This document shows, piece after piece, positions 1-9,189 of a stretch of 15,802 bases of DNA (the stretch's first letter is position 1; every line of letters begins with the position of its first letter). The notes below the pieces were generated by a model that searched no databases, was not told the origin of the DNA, and saw only the letters and a program-made list of their open reading frames with translations. The DNA lies in NCBI GenBank assembly GCA_004296815.1, contig SCVT01000099.1:1-15802 (forward strand), in the 5' to 3' direction. The translations under genes were made by a program, and so were the position numbers. The DNA comes from Reyranella sp. (GTDB lineage Bacteria > Pseudomonadota > Alphaproteobacteria > Reyranellales > Reyranellaceae).

Positions 1-1582
<1,582 letters not shown>

Positions 1583-1662
1583 CTTGGACAGGCGAAGTTT
1601 AGGATGCGGGCGTGTGGAGAGAAAGCGAAGATCGGTCATATTGGGGTGCTACTGCCGAGCCG

Positions 1663-2925
1663 ATGCGATTTCGTTGGGGGATCTTCACGCTGCTATGGGC
1701 GTGCACTGCAGCGCCTGTGCATGCGCAGCCGATCGGCGATGCGCTCAAGCGCTTCATGTACGACGACGCCGTCGCGACCGTGCATCTGCGGAGCTTCTAT
1801 TTCGACAGGACCAACCCGCAATGGCCGAACAATGTCGCGTGGGCAGGCGGCGGCTGGGTCGGATACGAATCAGGCTGGCTCTATGACACCGTGCAGATCG
1901 GTGCCGTCGGCTACACGACGCAGCCGCTCTGGGCGCCAGCCACCACGCCCGGATCGGGGATCCTGAAGACCGGCCAGTACGGCTTCTTCGTGCTGGGCCA
2001 GGCCTATGCATCGGTGCAGGCGAAGGGGCAGACTTTCACCGCCTATCGCCAGCTCATCGACGAGCTGGAGGTGAACCCCAACGATGACCGCATGATCCCG
2101 AACACTTTCGAAGCCTATGCGCTGCGCGGCAAGCTCGGGGCGGTGAACTACTTCGCCGGCTATGTCGCAGCGATGAAGTTCAAGGACTCGCCCTACTTCA
2201 TCAACATGGGTCAGCGGGCGGGCGCGCCCAACCACAATGCGGGGATGGGCCTGTTCAGCCTGAAGTATGGCTCGCTCGACGATCTCAGGCTGCGCGGGTC
2301 GGTCTACTACGTGCCAGACATCCTGACGTCGAGTTATGGCGATATCGCCAAGACCACGACCCTCAATGACTGGCTGAAGTTCCGCTTCGAGAGCAACGTC
2401 ATGGTGCAGGGGAGCAACGGCCTGGACCTGCTGACCGGACGGCCCTTCAGCACCTGGTCGGCAGGCGCGCGCGCGACGTTCCTGGTGAGCGACTTCACGG
2501 TGTGGGGCGCCTACACGCAGGTCGGCAGCGCCTACCAGTATCAGACGCCCTACGGTCAGTGGATCGGCTACACCAAGCAGATCACGCTCGACTTCGACCG
2601 CGCCAACGAACGGGCCTGGCAGGCCGGCATCACCTACAACTTCGCGGGAATCGGACTGAAGGGACTGACGTTGCTCGCGTCAGCAACCTTCGGCAATGGC
2701 GCGATCAACGCCCTGACCGGCGCGCCCCTGTCAAACAACAACGAGTTCGACTTCGACGTCATCTACCAGGTCGCGTCGGACGCCTCGCCGGACTGGCTGC
2801 GGCCGCTGCAGTTACGTTGGCGCATGGGCCTGGTCGATCAGACGCTGAACGGCGTCACGACCTACATCAACGACTATCGAGCTATCCTGAACTACGAGGT
2901 GAAGTTCGGTGGCGCCAAACGCTAG
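1663..2925 (+). CDS. OprD-like outer membrane porin
   Basis: A 420-residue exported protein. Residues 1-21 are a clear Sec signal peptide: basic MRFR, a hydrophobic core, then cleavage after VHA. The mature protein has alternating polar and aromatic strand patterns typical of an outer-membrane beta barrel, for example LRSFYFDRTN near mature residue 25, WLYDTVQIGAVGY, LRLRGSVYYVPD, and NDYRAILNYEV at the end. These resemble the OprD porin family (RxFYFxR near the start, a YRxIxxYxx final strand), whose members pass amino acids, peptides or aromatic acids. An in-frame GTG at 1612 would add 17 polar residues before the signal peptide, so ATG 1663 is preferred although its ribosome binding site is weak. 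The protein ends in GGAKR rather than the usual terminal aromatic residue. It is convergent with the CoA-transferase gene and overlaps it by 4 bases. The substrate is unknown. Confidence 0.72.
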   Translation: MRFRWGIFTLLWACTAAPVHAQPIGDALKRFMYDDAVATVHLRSFYFDRTNPQWPNNVAWAGGGWVGYESGWLYDTVQIGAVGYTTQPLWAPATTPGSGILKTGQYGFFVLGQAYASVQAKGQTFTAYRQLIDELEVNPNDDRMIPNTFEAYALRGKLGAVNYFAGYVAAMKFKDSPYFINMGQRAGAPNHNAGMGLFSLKYGSLDDLRLRGSVYYVPDILTSSYGDIAKTTTLNDWLKFRFESNVMVQGSNGLDLLTGRPFSTWSAGARATFLVSDFTVWGAYTQVGSAYQYQTPYGQWIGYTKQITLDFDRANERAWQAGITYNFAGIGLKGLTLLASATFGNGAINALTGAPLSNNNEFDFDVIYQVASDASPDWLRPLQLRWRMGLVDQTLNGVTTYINDYRAILNYEVKFGGAKR

Positions 2926-4115
2926 ACGATCTTGGCGCTCCGCATCTCGGCGATCTCGGCCGGCGCGTAGCCCACCTCGCGCAGCACTTCGTCGGTATGC
3001 TGTCCGAGCGTCGCGGGCGGGCGATCGACCGAACCGCCACCGTGCTCGAGGCGGAAGCCCGAGCCCACGACCTTGATCGGCCCGTGTTCGGTCTCGACGG
3101 TCTGCAGCACGGTGCGATGCTTGAAGAGGTCGAGCTGCACCGTCTCGGGGATGCTGAGCACGCGGCCGGCCGGGATGTCCGACTTGGCGAAGCGCGCCGC
3201 CCACGTCGCGGAGGTCTCCTTCTTGAGGGCCTCCTCGATGATCTCGTGCAGCGCGGTGTTGTTGGCGATGCGCGTCGGCCAGTCGACGAAGCGCGGATCG
3301 CCCAGCGCGTCGGCGCGGCCTACCTCTTTCATCAAGCGCTGAAACTGCGGATCGGTCATGACGGCGAGCACGATCCAGCCGTCCCTGGTCTTGAAGAGGT
3401 TACCTGTGGGCTTACGCGTCACCGAGAGGTTGGCGGACTGGCCGTGCACGCGCCCGGTCATCATGTGCTCGGTGAACTGCTGCGCCAGATAGCCCATCAC
3501 CGCGTCGATCATGGCGACATCGACGAGCTGGCCCTTGCCCGTATGGGTGCGCTGGTAGAGCGCCGAGGCGACGCCCAGCGCTGCCGTCGCGCCCGACATC
3601 ACGTCGGCGCCGGCGAAGCCCACGCGCGTCGGACCATTGTTCTCGAAGCCGGTGATCGACATCAGGCCGGACATCGCCTGGATCATCCCGTCGAACGCGG
3701 CGGTCTTGGCGTCGGGCCCGATCTGGCCGAAGCCGGAGACCGCGCAATAGATCAGCTTCGGGTTGATCGCCTTCAGCGTCTCGTAACCGATGCCAAGCTT
3801 GGCCATCACGCCCGGCCGGAAGTTCTCGATCACAACGTCCGCGGTCGCGGCTAGTTTCTTGACGACCTCGATCGCCTTGGGCTGCTTGAGGTCCATGGTT
3901 ATCGAGCGCTTGCCCGAGTTCACCGCCACCCAGGGCGCCGCGAGGCCGCGCTTCTCCCACTCGTTGGCGCGGCTGCCGAAGCGCATGTCGTCGCCTTCGC
4001 GGCTCTCGACCTTGATCACGTCGGCGCCCAGGAGAGCGAGCTGGTAGGAGCCGTAGGGGCCCGCCAGCACGCGCGTGAAATCGAGGACCTTTACGCCCGT
4101 GAACGGCTTACTCAT
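2922..4115 (-). CDS. Class III CoA-transferase (CaiB/BaiF family)
   Basis: A cytoplasmic 397-residue enzyme of the formyl-CoA/carnitine-CoA transferase family, which moves CoA from an acyl-CoA to a carboxylate through an enzyme-aspartyl-CoA anhydride. Visible landmarks are GVKVLDFTRVLAGPYGSYQLALLGADVIKVE in the first 37 residues (shown in part: LDFTRVLAGP), NSGKRSITMDLK (66-77), VVIENFRPGVMAKLG (94-108), the GFGQIGP loop (128-134), and the catalytic Asp at 171 in GADVMSG. The length is normal. The start ATG 4115 has AGGGA 9-10 bases upstream, overlapping the TAG stop of the selenoprotein gene 12 bases earlier, so the two are probably co-transcribed and translationally coupled. Its own stop (2924-2922) shares CTAG with the convergent porin gene. 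The acyl donor and acceptor cannot be read from the sequence; the neighbouring selenoprotein and TctC-type receptor suggest a small organic acid. Confidence 0.93.
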   Translation of the reverse strand: MSKPFTGVKVLDFTRVLAGPYGSYQLALLGADVIKVESREGDDMRFGSRANEWEKRGLAAPWVAVNSGKRSITMDLKQPKAIEVVKKLAATADVVIENFRPGVMAKLGIGYETLKAINPKLIYCAVSGFGQIGPDAKTAAFDGMIQAMSGLMSITGFENNGPTRVGFAGADVMSGATAALGVASALYQRTHTGKGQLVDVAMIDAVMGYLAQQFTEHMMTGRVHGQSANLSVTRKPTGNLFKTRDGWIVLAVMTDPQFQRLMKEVGRADALGDPRFVDWPTRIANNTALHEIIEEALKKETSATWAARFAKSDIPAGRVLSIPETVQLDLFKHRTVLQTVETEHGPIKVVGSGFRLEHGGGSVDRPPATLGQHTDEVLREVGYAPAEIAEMRSAKIV

Positions 4116-4127
4116 GACGATAGATCC

Positions 4128-5054
4128 CTAGGCGACGCCGGCCTTCTGGCGCTGGTTCAACGCGACCTGCTTCACCTTGTCGAAGTCGGCGCGCCGCTTG
4201 GCGACCTCTTCGGGGCTCATGCGCGTGATGTTGTTGTAGTCGTTCTTCCAGTCGCCGTCGTCGTTCCATCGCAGCGGCGATTGCACGGTGGTCCGTGGAC
4301 CGATCGCGGTCTCCAGCACCTTCAGCGCGAGGTCGAGCGTGAAGCGCTGCGTGTCCGGCTCGTGCGGCTTGCCGCATGAGTTGCCCAGCGGGAAGTCGCT
4401 GAACAGGAAGCGCGGCACGCCGGCATATTCGACGATGTCCTTCGCCGCTCCCATGACGATCGTGGGAATGCCGTTCCGCTCCAGGTATCGGGCGACCAGA
4501 CTCACGGTCTGGTGACAGACGGGTCAAGTAGGGACGAGCAGCGCCGCATCGACCTGGTCCTGCCGACAGCGCGCCAGGATCTCGGGCGCATCGGTTTCGA
4601 GCGTCACACGCTGGCTGCGGTTGGTCGGCGCGCCGTGGAAGCGCTTGGCGAGCTTGAAGCGACCCTCGGCCGCGAACTCGCGCATCAGCGGCAGCGGGAA
4701 CCAGGTATTGCTGTCCTTCGCCGTGGTGTGCTTGCGGTCGTAGCCGATGTGACTGATGCGCGTGTCGTGATCGACCGCGGCGTCGCCGGAATAGACGGTG
4801 TAGAACTTGGCGCCGGCGTTATATGCCGCGCCCGGTCCCTGGTCGCCCTTGTCGGACTGGTAGGGCGCAGCCGTCGAGATCAAGGCGAGCGTGCTGTCCT
4901 TCAGCGGCTTCTTCAGCGGCTGGAAGGGCGCATCGACATAGTGTGCCCAGCGGTAGGGATTGTCGTAGCCCAGCGCGAGATAATACTCGCGAGTGCGACG
5001 CATGTATTCGAGCGGCACATCGTACTCGGGCGAGAAATCCATCGTATCGACCAT
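4128..5054 (-). CDS. GrdB-like selenoprotein with in-frame UGA (UxxC motif)
   Basis: Read through the TGA at 4526-4524, this is one 308-residue protein with selenocysteine at residue 177 in a U-P-V-C-H-Q-T motif (177-183). The N-terminal part (1-176) contains YRWAHYVDAPF (34-44) and DHDTRISHIGYDR (95-107), and the part after the UGA contains NGIPTIVMG (194-202) and FPLGNSCGKP (221-230). The RxSHxxYD and PLGN-type motifs resemble selenoprotein B of the glycine/sarcosine/betaine/proline reductase family, where U-x-x-C performs reductive cleavage of a substrate C-N bond. Both halves stay in the same frame with coding-type composition, and a SECIS-like hairpin follows the UGA. The annotated start is ATG 5054; ATG 5042 is an alternative and neither has a strong ribosome binding site. 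No GrdA, GrdC/D or sel genes lie in the window. The real substrate is unknown. The alternative is a nonsense-mutated gene with cysteine expected at 177, which fits less well. Confidence 0.85.
4495..4526 (-). promoter_or_regulatory. Candidate bacterial SECIS element
   Basis: Immediately after the UGA, on the minus-strand transcript, ACCAGAC (4513-4507) and GUCUGGU (4501-4495) form a perfect 7-bp stem closed by the 5-base loop CGUGA (4506-4502). The stem starts 10 bases after the UGA and the loop starts 17 bases after it. Bacterial SECIS elements lie within the coding region at about this distance and carry a G within the first two loop bases, usually as GU, for SelB contact. Both criteria are met. 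The bulged U of the E. coli fdhF element is not evident. The stem is directly seen; SelB binding is inferred. Confidence 0.7.
4524..4526 (-). other. Selenocysteine codon (recoded UGA)
   Basis: The TGA read on the minus strand falls between LLVPT and PVCHQT. It creates U-P-V-C, a redox motif analogous to C-x-x-C, at the position where this family carries its redox-active residue. The frame and the family resemblance continue without interruption for 131 residues after it. Confidence 0.83.
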
Positions 5055-5158
5055 GCCCGAAACTGGCTCTGCAAAGGGTCGAAGTCAAACCCGCAGCCCG
5101 GATGACAATGCAAGGCGGGCCCCGTAGTTTCGCATTCAAGAAATCGGGAGGAATCACA
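5055..5158. promoter_or_regulatory. Divergent intergenic region, selenoprotein unit / tctC-like gene
   Basis: This 104-base gap must hold the promoters for both the leftward selenoprotein/CoA-transferase unit and the rightward Bug receptor gene. The only clear signal is the GGGAGGA ribosome binding site (5146-5152) of the receptor. No convincing -35/-10 pair or operator repeat was recognised by eye. Confidence 0.5.
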
Positions 5159-6133
5159 ATGGGTCAGCTCACTCGCCGCGTCGTGCTCGGCGCGGGTGGC
5201 GCCTTTGCAATCGCCCCGTCTGCGCAGGCGCAAGCCTTCCCCAGCAAACCCAGCCGCTTCCTGGTCCCCTACCCCGTCGGCGGTATCGTCGACATCGTGA
5301 GCCGTTCGCTGGCCGATCCCATGCAGGCCGACCTCGGCCAGCCGGTGGTCGTGGAGCCCAAGCCCGGCGGCAACTCGACCTTGGCGACCGCGATGATCCC
5401 GCAGGCACCGGCCGACGGCTACACCTGGCTGATGGCCACGATCAGCCACGTCGTGGTGCCGCATCTGCAGCCGGTTCCCTACGACGCGCTTGCTGACTTC
5501 CAGCCGGTCGCACTGGTCGCCGTCGCGACCTCGGTCGCAGTGGTGAATCCCTCGCTTCCGATCACGACGCTGAAGGAGCTGGTCGAATACGGAAAGGCCA
5601 ATCCCGGCAAGCTCAACTACCTCAATCCCGGCAACGGTTCGTCGATCCACCTGTCCGCCGAGCTCCTGAAGAACCAGTACAAGTTCGACATGATCTCGGT
5701 GCCCTATCGCGGCATCCCGCCGGGCATGACCGACCTGCTCGAAGGACGCCTGCAGGTCGGGCTGCTGCCGGGACCGCTCGCCATTCAACACGTCCAGTCC
5801 GGCAAACTGCGCGCGCTGGCCGTGCTGGCCGACAAGCGCCTCGCAACCCTGCCCGACGTGCCGACCTTTGCGGAGGCGGGTTTCGGCAACGCCCAGGTCA
5901 TGAGCTGGTACGTGATCTCGGTTCGTTCGGGCACGCCCGCCGCCATAGTCGAGCGCCTGCACGGCTCGGCGATGAAGGCCCTGCAGAGCGCGGAGACGCG
6001 GGACCGGCTCGGCAAGGCCGGCTGCGAAGTGCCGGCGCCGCGCAGCCCTGCCGACATCATGGCGATGTGGAAAGCCGACTATGCCCGCTACGGCAAGCTG
6101 GTGAAGGAAGCGGGCATCAAGGGCGATAGCTGA
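5159..6133 (+). CDS. Bug/TctC-family tripartite tricarboxylate-type binding protein
   Basis: A 324-residue periplasmic solute-binding protein of the TctC (Bug) family. These proteins usually bind small carboxylates such as citrate, aromatic acids or amino acids. The start at ATG 5159 is fixed by a strong GGGAGGA at 5146-5152. Residues 1-26 form a signal peptide with a twin-arginine pattern (TRRVVLG) and cleavage after AQA, so Tat export is possible. Family landmarks are FLVPYPVGGIVDIVSR (residues 34-49), VVVEPKPGGNS with the glycine-rich ligand loop, PADGYTWLM, LNYLNPGNGSSIHL, and LPDVPTFAEAGF. The length is normal. No TctA or TctB membrane partners are in the window, as is common for the many orphan Bug proteins. 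It is divergent from the selenoprotein/CoA-transferase unit across about 104 bases, hinting at a shared substrate and a shared control region. Confidence 0.93.
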   Translation: MGQLTRRVVLGAGGAFAIAPSAQAQAFPSKPSRFLVPYPVGGIVDIVSRSLADPMQADLGQPVVVEPKPGGNSTLATAMIPQAPADGYTWLMATISHVVVPHLQPVPYDALADFQPVALVAVATSVAVVNPSLPITTLKELVEYGKANPGKLNYLNPGNGSSIHLSAELLKNQYKFDMISVPYRGIPPGMTDLLEGRLQVGLLPGPLAIQHVQSGKLRALAVLADKRLATLPDVPTFAEAGFGNAQVMSWYVISVRSGTPAAIVERLHGSAMKALQSAETRDRLGKAGCEVPAPRSPADIMAMWKADYARYGKLVKEAGIKGDS

Positions 6134-6185
6134 CAGCGAAGTGAGCCTGCGGCCATAGTGCGGCCCAACTCCGCCGCGCTATATA

Positions 6186-6205
6186 GAAGCCGACAGGTTG
6201 GCTTC
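6186..6205 (+). other. Leader hairpin abutting the yejA ribosome binding site
   Basis: GAAGCC (6186-6191) and GGCTTC (6200-6205) form a perfect 6-bp stem, extendable by a G-U pair, around a short GACAGGTT loop. The 3' arm ends exactly where the yejA GGGGAG ribosome binding site begins (6206-6211). The AT-rich palindrome CTATATAG lies just before it (6179-6186) and may be part of a -10 region. No T-tract follows, so it is not an obvious terminator. Function is unproven. Confidence 0.4.
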
Positions 6206-6219
6206 GGGGAGCGCATCGC

Positions 6220-8076
6220 ATGGCGATCAAACGGCGCAGCGTAATTGCAGGCGGCGCAGTCCTGTGGCTCGGCGCACCGGCCATTCTCCGGGCCCAGGCG
6301 CCGGCTGCGGGCGGCCAGAAGATCAACGTCAGCCACGGCTTCGCCATGCACGGCACACCGAAATACGCCGCCGATGCGGGAACGCCCGACTATCTCAATG
6401 CCAGCGCCCCCAAGGGCGGCAGCGTCCGGCTGGGCGCGCGCGGCACCTTCGATTCGCTGCATCCGTTCATCGTGAAGAGCGTCCCGGCGGCCGGCATCAC
6501 CCAGATCTGGGACACGCTCTGCTGGAACTCGCGCGACGAGGCGTCGACGGAGTACGGCCTGATCGCGGAAACCATCGAATGGCCGGAGGATCGCGGCTGG
6601 GTGGCCTTCACGCTTCGGCCGCAGGCGCGCTTCCACGACGGCAGCCCGATCACGGTCGAGGACGTCATCTTCAGCCTCGACATCCTGAAGACCAAGGGCA
6701 CGCCGATCTACGGCCTCTACTATCACGACGTGCTCAAGGCGGAGAAGGTCGGCGACCGCAAGGTGCTGTTCAGCTTCCGCGACAACACCAACAAGGAGCT
6801 GCCGCTGATCCTGGGCCAGCTCCCGATCCTGCCCTCCAAGTGGTGGGCGAGCCGCGACTTCGAGAAGGTTTCGCTCGAGATCCCGCTCGGCAGCGGACCC
6901 TATAAAGTCGACTCGTTCGATGTCGGCCGTTCCATCGCCTATCGCCGGGTCGACGACTGGTGGGCGAAGGATCTCTGGATGAACAAGGGGCGCCACAACT
7001 TCGAGCTCATGCGCTACGAGTACTATCGCGACGTCACGGTGCAGTTCGAGGCCTTCAAGGGCGGCGACCTCGACATTCGTCAGGAGAACATCGCGCGCAA
7101 CTGGGCGACTGCCTACGACATCCCGGCGGTTCGCGACGGCCGCATCCAGCGCGCCACCATTCCGCACGAGCTGCCGACCGGCATGCAGTGCTTCGCCTTC
7201 AACACGCGGCGCGACCAGTTCAAGGACCGGCGCGTACGCGAGGCCATCTCGACGATGTTCGACTTCGCCTGGTCGAACAAGAATCTCTTCTACGGGATGT
7301 ACAAGCGCAACATCTCGTTCTTCGGCAACTCCGAGCTCGCCTCGTCGGGCCTGCCCACGCCGGCCGAGCTGAAGTACCTCGAGCCCTTCCGCGGCAAGAT
7401 TCCGGAGGAAGTCTTCACCAAGGAGTTCACGCTGCCGGAGTCGGACGGCACCGGCAATGTCCGTGACCTGGCGCGCCGCGCGCTTGCCCTGCTGAAGGAA
7501 GCGGGCTGGGAAGTGAAGGACGGCAAGATGACCGAGACGAAGACGGGCAAGAAGCTCGCCTTCGAGATGCTGCTGAACGACGCCAGCTTCGAGCGCGTCG
7601 TGCTGCCCTACAAGCAGAACCTGGAGCGCATCGGTGTCGACATGAACGTGCGCACCGTCGACACCGCCCAGTTCAAGCGCCGCGAGGACGAGTACGATTA
7701 CGACATGATGGTCGAGGGCTTCGGCCAGTCGCTGTCGCCGGGCAACGAGCAGCGCGACTTCTGGGGTTCGAAGGCGGCCGACAATAAGGGCGGCCGCAAT
7801 ACGCTCGGCATCAAGGATGCTGCGATCGACGCCCTCATCGAGACGCTGATCGCCGCGCCCGACCGCGAGAGCCTGATCAACGTCACCCGCGCCCTCGACC
7901 GCGTCCTCCTGTGGAGCCACTTCGTCGTGCCGAACTGGCACAGCAACACCGCCTATGTGGCCTACTGGAACCGGTTCGGTCGACCGGCCAAGAGCGCCAA
8001 GTACGCGCCAGTCGCCTTCGATACCTGGTGGATCGACGAAGCGAAGGATCGCGCCCTGCAACGCGACAAGAAGTAG
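6220..8076 (+). CDS. yejA: Peptide ABC transporter substrate-binding protein, YejA-like
   Basis: A 618-residue periplasmic solute-binding protein of family 5, close in length to E. coli YejA. In other bacteria the Yej system imports oligopeptides, including the antibiotic microcin C. Residues 1-27 look like a twin-arginine-type signal (KRRSVIAGG, hydrophobic stretch, ILRAQA). SBP_bac_5 landmarks include the fold entry SVRLGARGTFDSLHPF, FTLRPQARFHDGSPITVEDVIFSLD (shown in part: RFHDGSPITVEDV), GSGPYKV, and FNTRRDQFKDRRVREAIS. The start ATG 6220 follows a GGGGAG ribosome binding site at 6206-6211. The gene begins the yejABEF operon, 15 bases before yejB, and lies 86 bases after the Bug receptor gene, so it may have its own promoter. 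Confidence 0.95.
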   Translation: MAIKRRSVIAGGAVLWLGAPAILRAQAPAAGGQKINVSHGFAMHGTPKYAADAGTPDYLNASAPKGGSVRLGARGTFDSLHPFIVKSVPAAGITQIWDTLCWNSRDEASTEYGLIAETIEWPEDRGWVAFTLRPQARFHDGSPITVEDVIFSLDILKTKGTPIYGLYYHDVLKAEKVGDRKVLFSFRDNTNKELPLILGQLPILPSKWWASRDFEKVSLEIPLGSGPYKVDSFDVGRSIAYRRVDDWWAKDLWMNKGRHNFELMRYEYYRDVTVQFEAFKGGDLDIRQENIARNWATAYDIPAVRDGRIQRATIPHELPTGMQCFAFNTRRDQFKDRRVREAISTMFDFAWSNKNLFYGMYKRNISFFGNSELASSGLPTPAELKYLEPFRGKIPEEVFTKEFTLPESDGTGNVRDLARRALALLKEAGWEVKDGKMTETKTGKKLAFEMLLNDASFERVVLPYKQNLERIGVDMNVRTVDTAQFKRREDEYDYDMMVEGFGQSLSPGNEQRDFWGSKAADNKGGRNTLGIKDAAIDALIETLIAAPDRESLINVTRALDRVLLWSHFVVPNWHSNTAYVAYWNRFGRPAKSAKYAPVAFDTWWIDEAKDRALQRDKK

Positions 8077-8091
8077 TCGGCCGAACGTTCG

Positions 8092-9189
8092 ATGCCCGCC
8101 TACATCCTGCGTCGTCTGCTGCTGGTGGTGCCGACCCTGCTCGGCATCATGATCGTGAATTTCTTCATCATCCAGGCAGCTCCCGGCGGTCCGGTCGAGC
8201 AGATGATAGCGCAGATCCAGGGGACCGCCGTCAGCGCGACGGAGCGCTTCTCCGGCAGCTCGAGCGGCGGCGAGACGGTACGCAGCTCGTCCGGCGACGC
8301 CTCGAGCGGCGCCTACCGCGGCGCGCGTGGCCTGCCCAAGGAGATGATCGAGCGCATCGAGAAGATGTACGGCTTCGACAAGCCGATCGGCGAGCGCTTC
8401 CTGCTGATGATGAAGAATTACCTCGTCTTCGACTTCGGCGAGAGCTTCTTCAGCAACAAGCGCGTGGTCGATCTCGTCATCGACAAGATGCCGGTCTCCA
8501 TCTCGCTCGGCCTGTGGACGACATTGCTGATCTATTTCGTGTCGATTCCACTCGGCATCGCCAAAGCCGTGCGCGACGGCTCGCGCTTCGACGTGTCGAC
8601 CTCGACCACGCTGATCGTGCTGAACGCCATCCCGGGATTCCTGTTCGCGCTGCTGCTCGTCGTCCTGTTCGCCGGCGGCAGCTACTGGAAGTGGTTTCCC
8701 CTACGCGGTCTCGTCTCCGACGACTGGAGCTCGCTCGGCGCGGTCGACAAGGTGCTGGACTATTTCTGGCACATGGCGCTGCCGATCGGCGCGATGGTGA
8801 TCGGCGGCTTCGCGACGCTCACTTTCCTCACCAAGAATTCCTTCCTGGAGGAGATCCACAAGCAGTACGTGCTTACGGCGCGCGCCAAGGGCCTCGTCGA
8901 GAGTCGCGTGCTCTACGGTCATGTCTTCCGCAACGCCATGCTGATCGTGATCGCGGGCTTTCCCGCTGCCTTCATCGGCGTCCTGTTCACCGGCTCCCTG
9001 CTGATCGAGGTCATCTTCTCGCTCGACGGCATCGGCCTGCTCGGCTTCGAGGCGGCACTTAACCGCGACTATCCAGTCATGTTCGGTACGCTCTATTTCT
9101 TCGGCCTGATCGGCCTTGTCATGGGGATCCTGGGCGATCTCATGTACACCGTCATCGATCCACGCATCGACTTCGAGGCCCGTGGCTGA
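8092..9189 (+). CDS. yejB: Peptide ABC transporter permease YejB
   Basis: A 365-residue inner-membrane permease, the length expected for YejB. It begins with the typical [19 protein letters not shown] membrane segment, then has [11 protein letters not shown] (27-37), a Ser/Gly-rich periplasmic loop (about 44-80) also present in E. coli YejB, FDFGESFF (113-120), further hydrophobic segments, and the EAA loop around 253-285 ([15 protein letters not shown]) that docks on the ATPase. The end, [10 protein letters not shown], is characteristic. ATG 8092 has no clear ribosome binding site and lies 15 bases after the yejA stop, suggesting coupled translation. Its TGA stop overlaps the yejE ATG by one base. 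Confidence 0.96.
   Translation: MPAYILRRLLLVVPTLLGIMIVNFFIIQAAPGGPVEQMIAQIQGTAVSATERFSGSSSGGETVRSSSGDASSGAYRGARGLPKEMIERIEKMYGFDKPIGERFLLMMKNYLVFDFGESFFSNKRVVDLVIDKMPVSISLGLWTTLLIYFVSIPLGIAKAVRDGSRFDVSTSTTLIVLNAIPGFLFALLLVVLFAGGSYWKWFPLRGLVSDDWSSLGAVDKVLDYFWHMALPIGAMVIGGFATLTFLTKNSFLEEIHKQYVLTARAKGLVESRVLYGHVFRNAMLIVIAGFPAAFIGVLFTGSLLIEVIFSLDGIGLLGFEAALNRDYPVMFGTLYFFGLIGLVMGILGDLMYTVIDPRIDFEARG

Noticed and set aside
1612..1662. Earlier GTG start for the porin
   Set aside because: It would put 17 polar residues before a textbook signal peptide that starts with MRFRWG at 1663.
2502..3854. 450-codon open frame on the plus strand
   Set aside because: It overlaps the end of the porin gene in another frame and most of the CoA-transferase gene in antisense; both of those are supported by family motifs.
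4128..4505. Separate small gene starting at GTG 4505
   Set aside because: Sequence upstream of the GTG continues the same protein (PVCHQT) back to the UGA, and no ribosome binding site is evident; it is better explained as the C-terminal half of the selenoprotein.
4524..4526. Nonsense mutation making a pseudogene
   Set aside because: The UGA falls exactly at a U-x-x-C redox position, is followed by a SECIS-like stem, and both halves are otherwise intact with no frameshift. It cannot be fully excluded without knowing whether the genome has selB and selC.
6088..8061. 657-codon open frame on the minus strand
   Set aside because: Shadow of yejA in the opposite strand; no recognisable domain, composition typical of antisense GC-rich frames.
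8227..8330. Ser/Gly-rich insertion in YejB as a possible novel domain
   Set aside because: E. coli YejB has a comparable Gly/Ser-rich loop at the same place, so this is an ordinary family feature.
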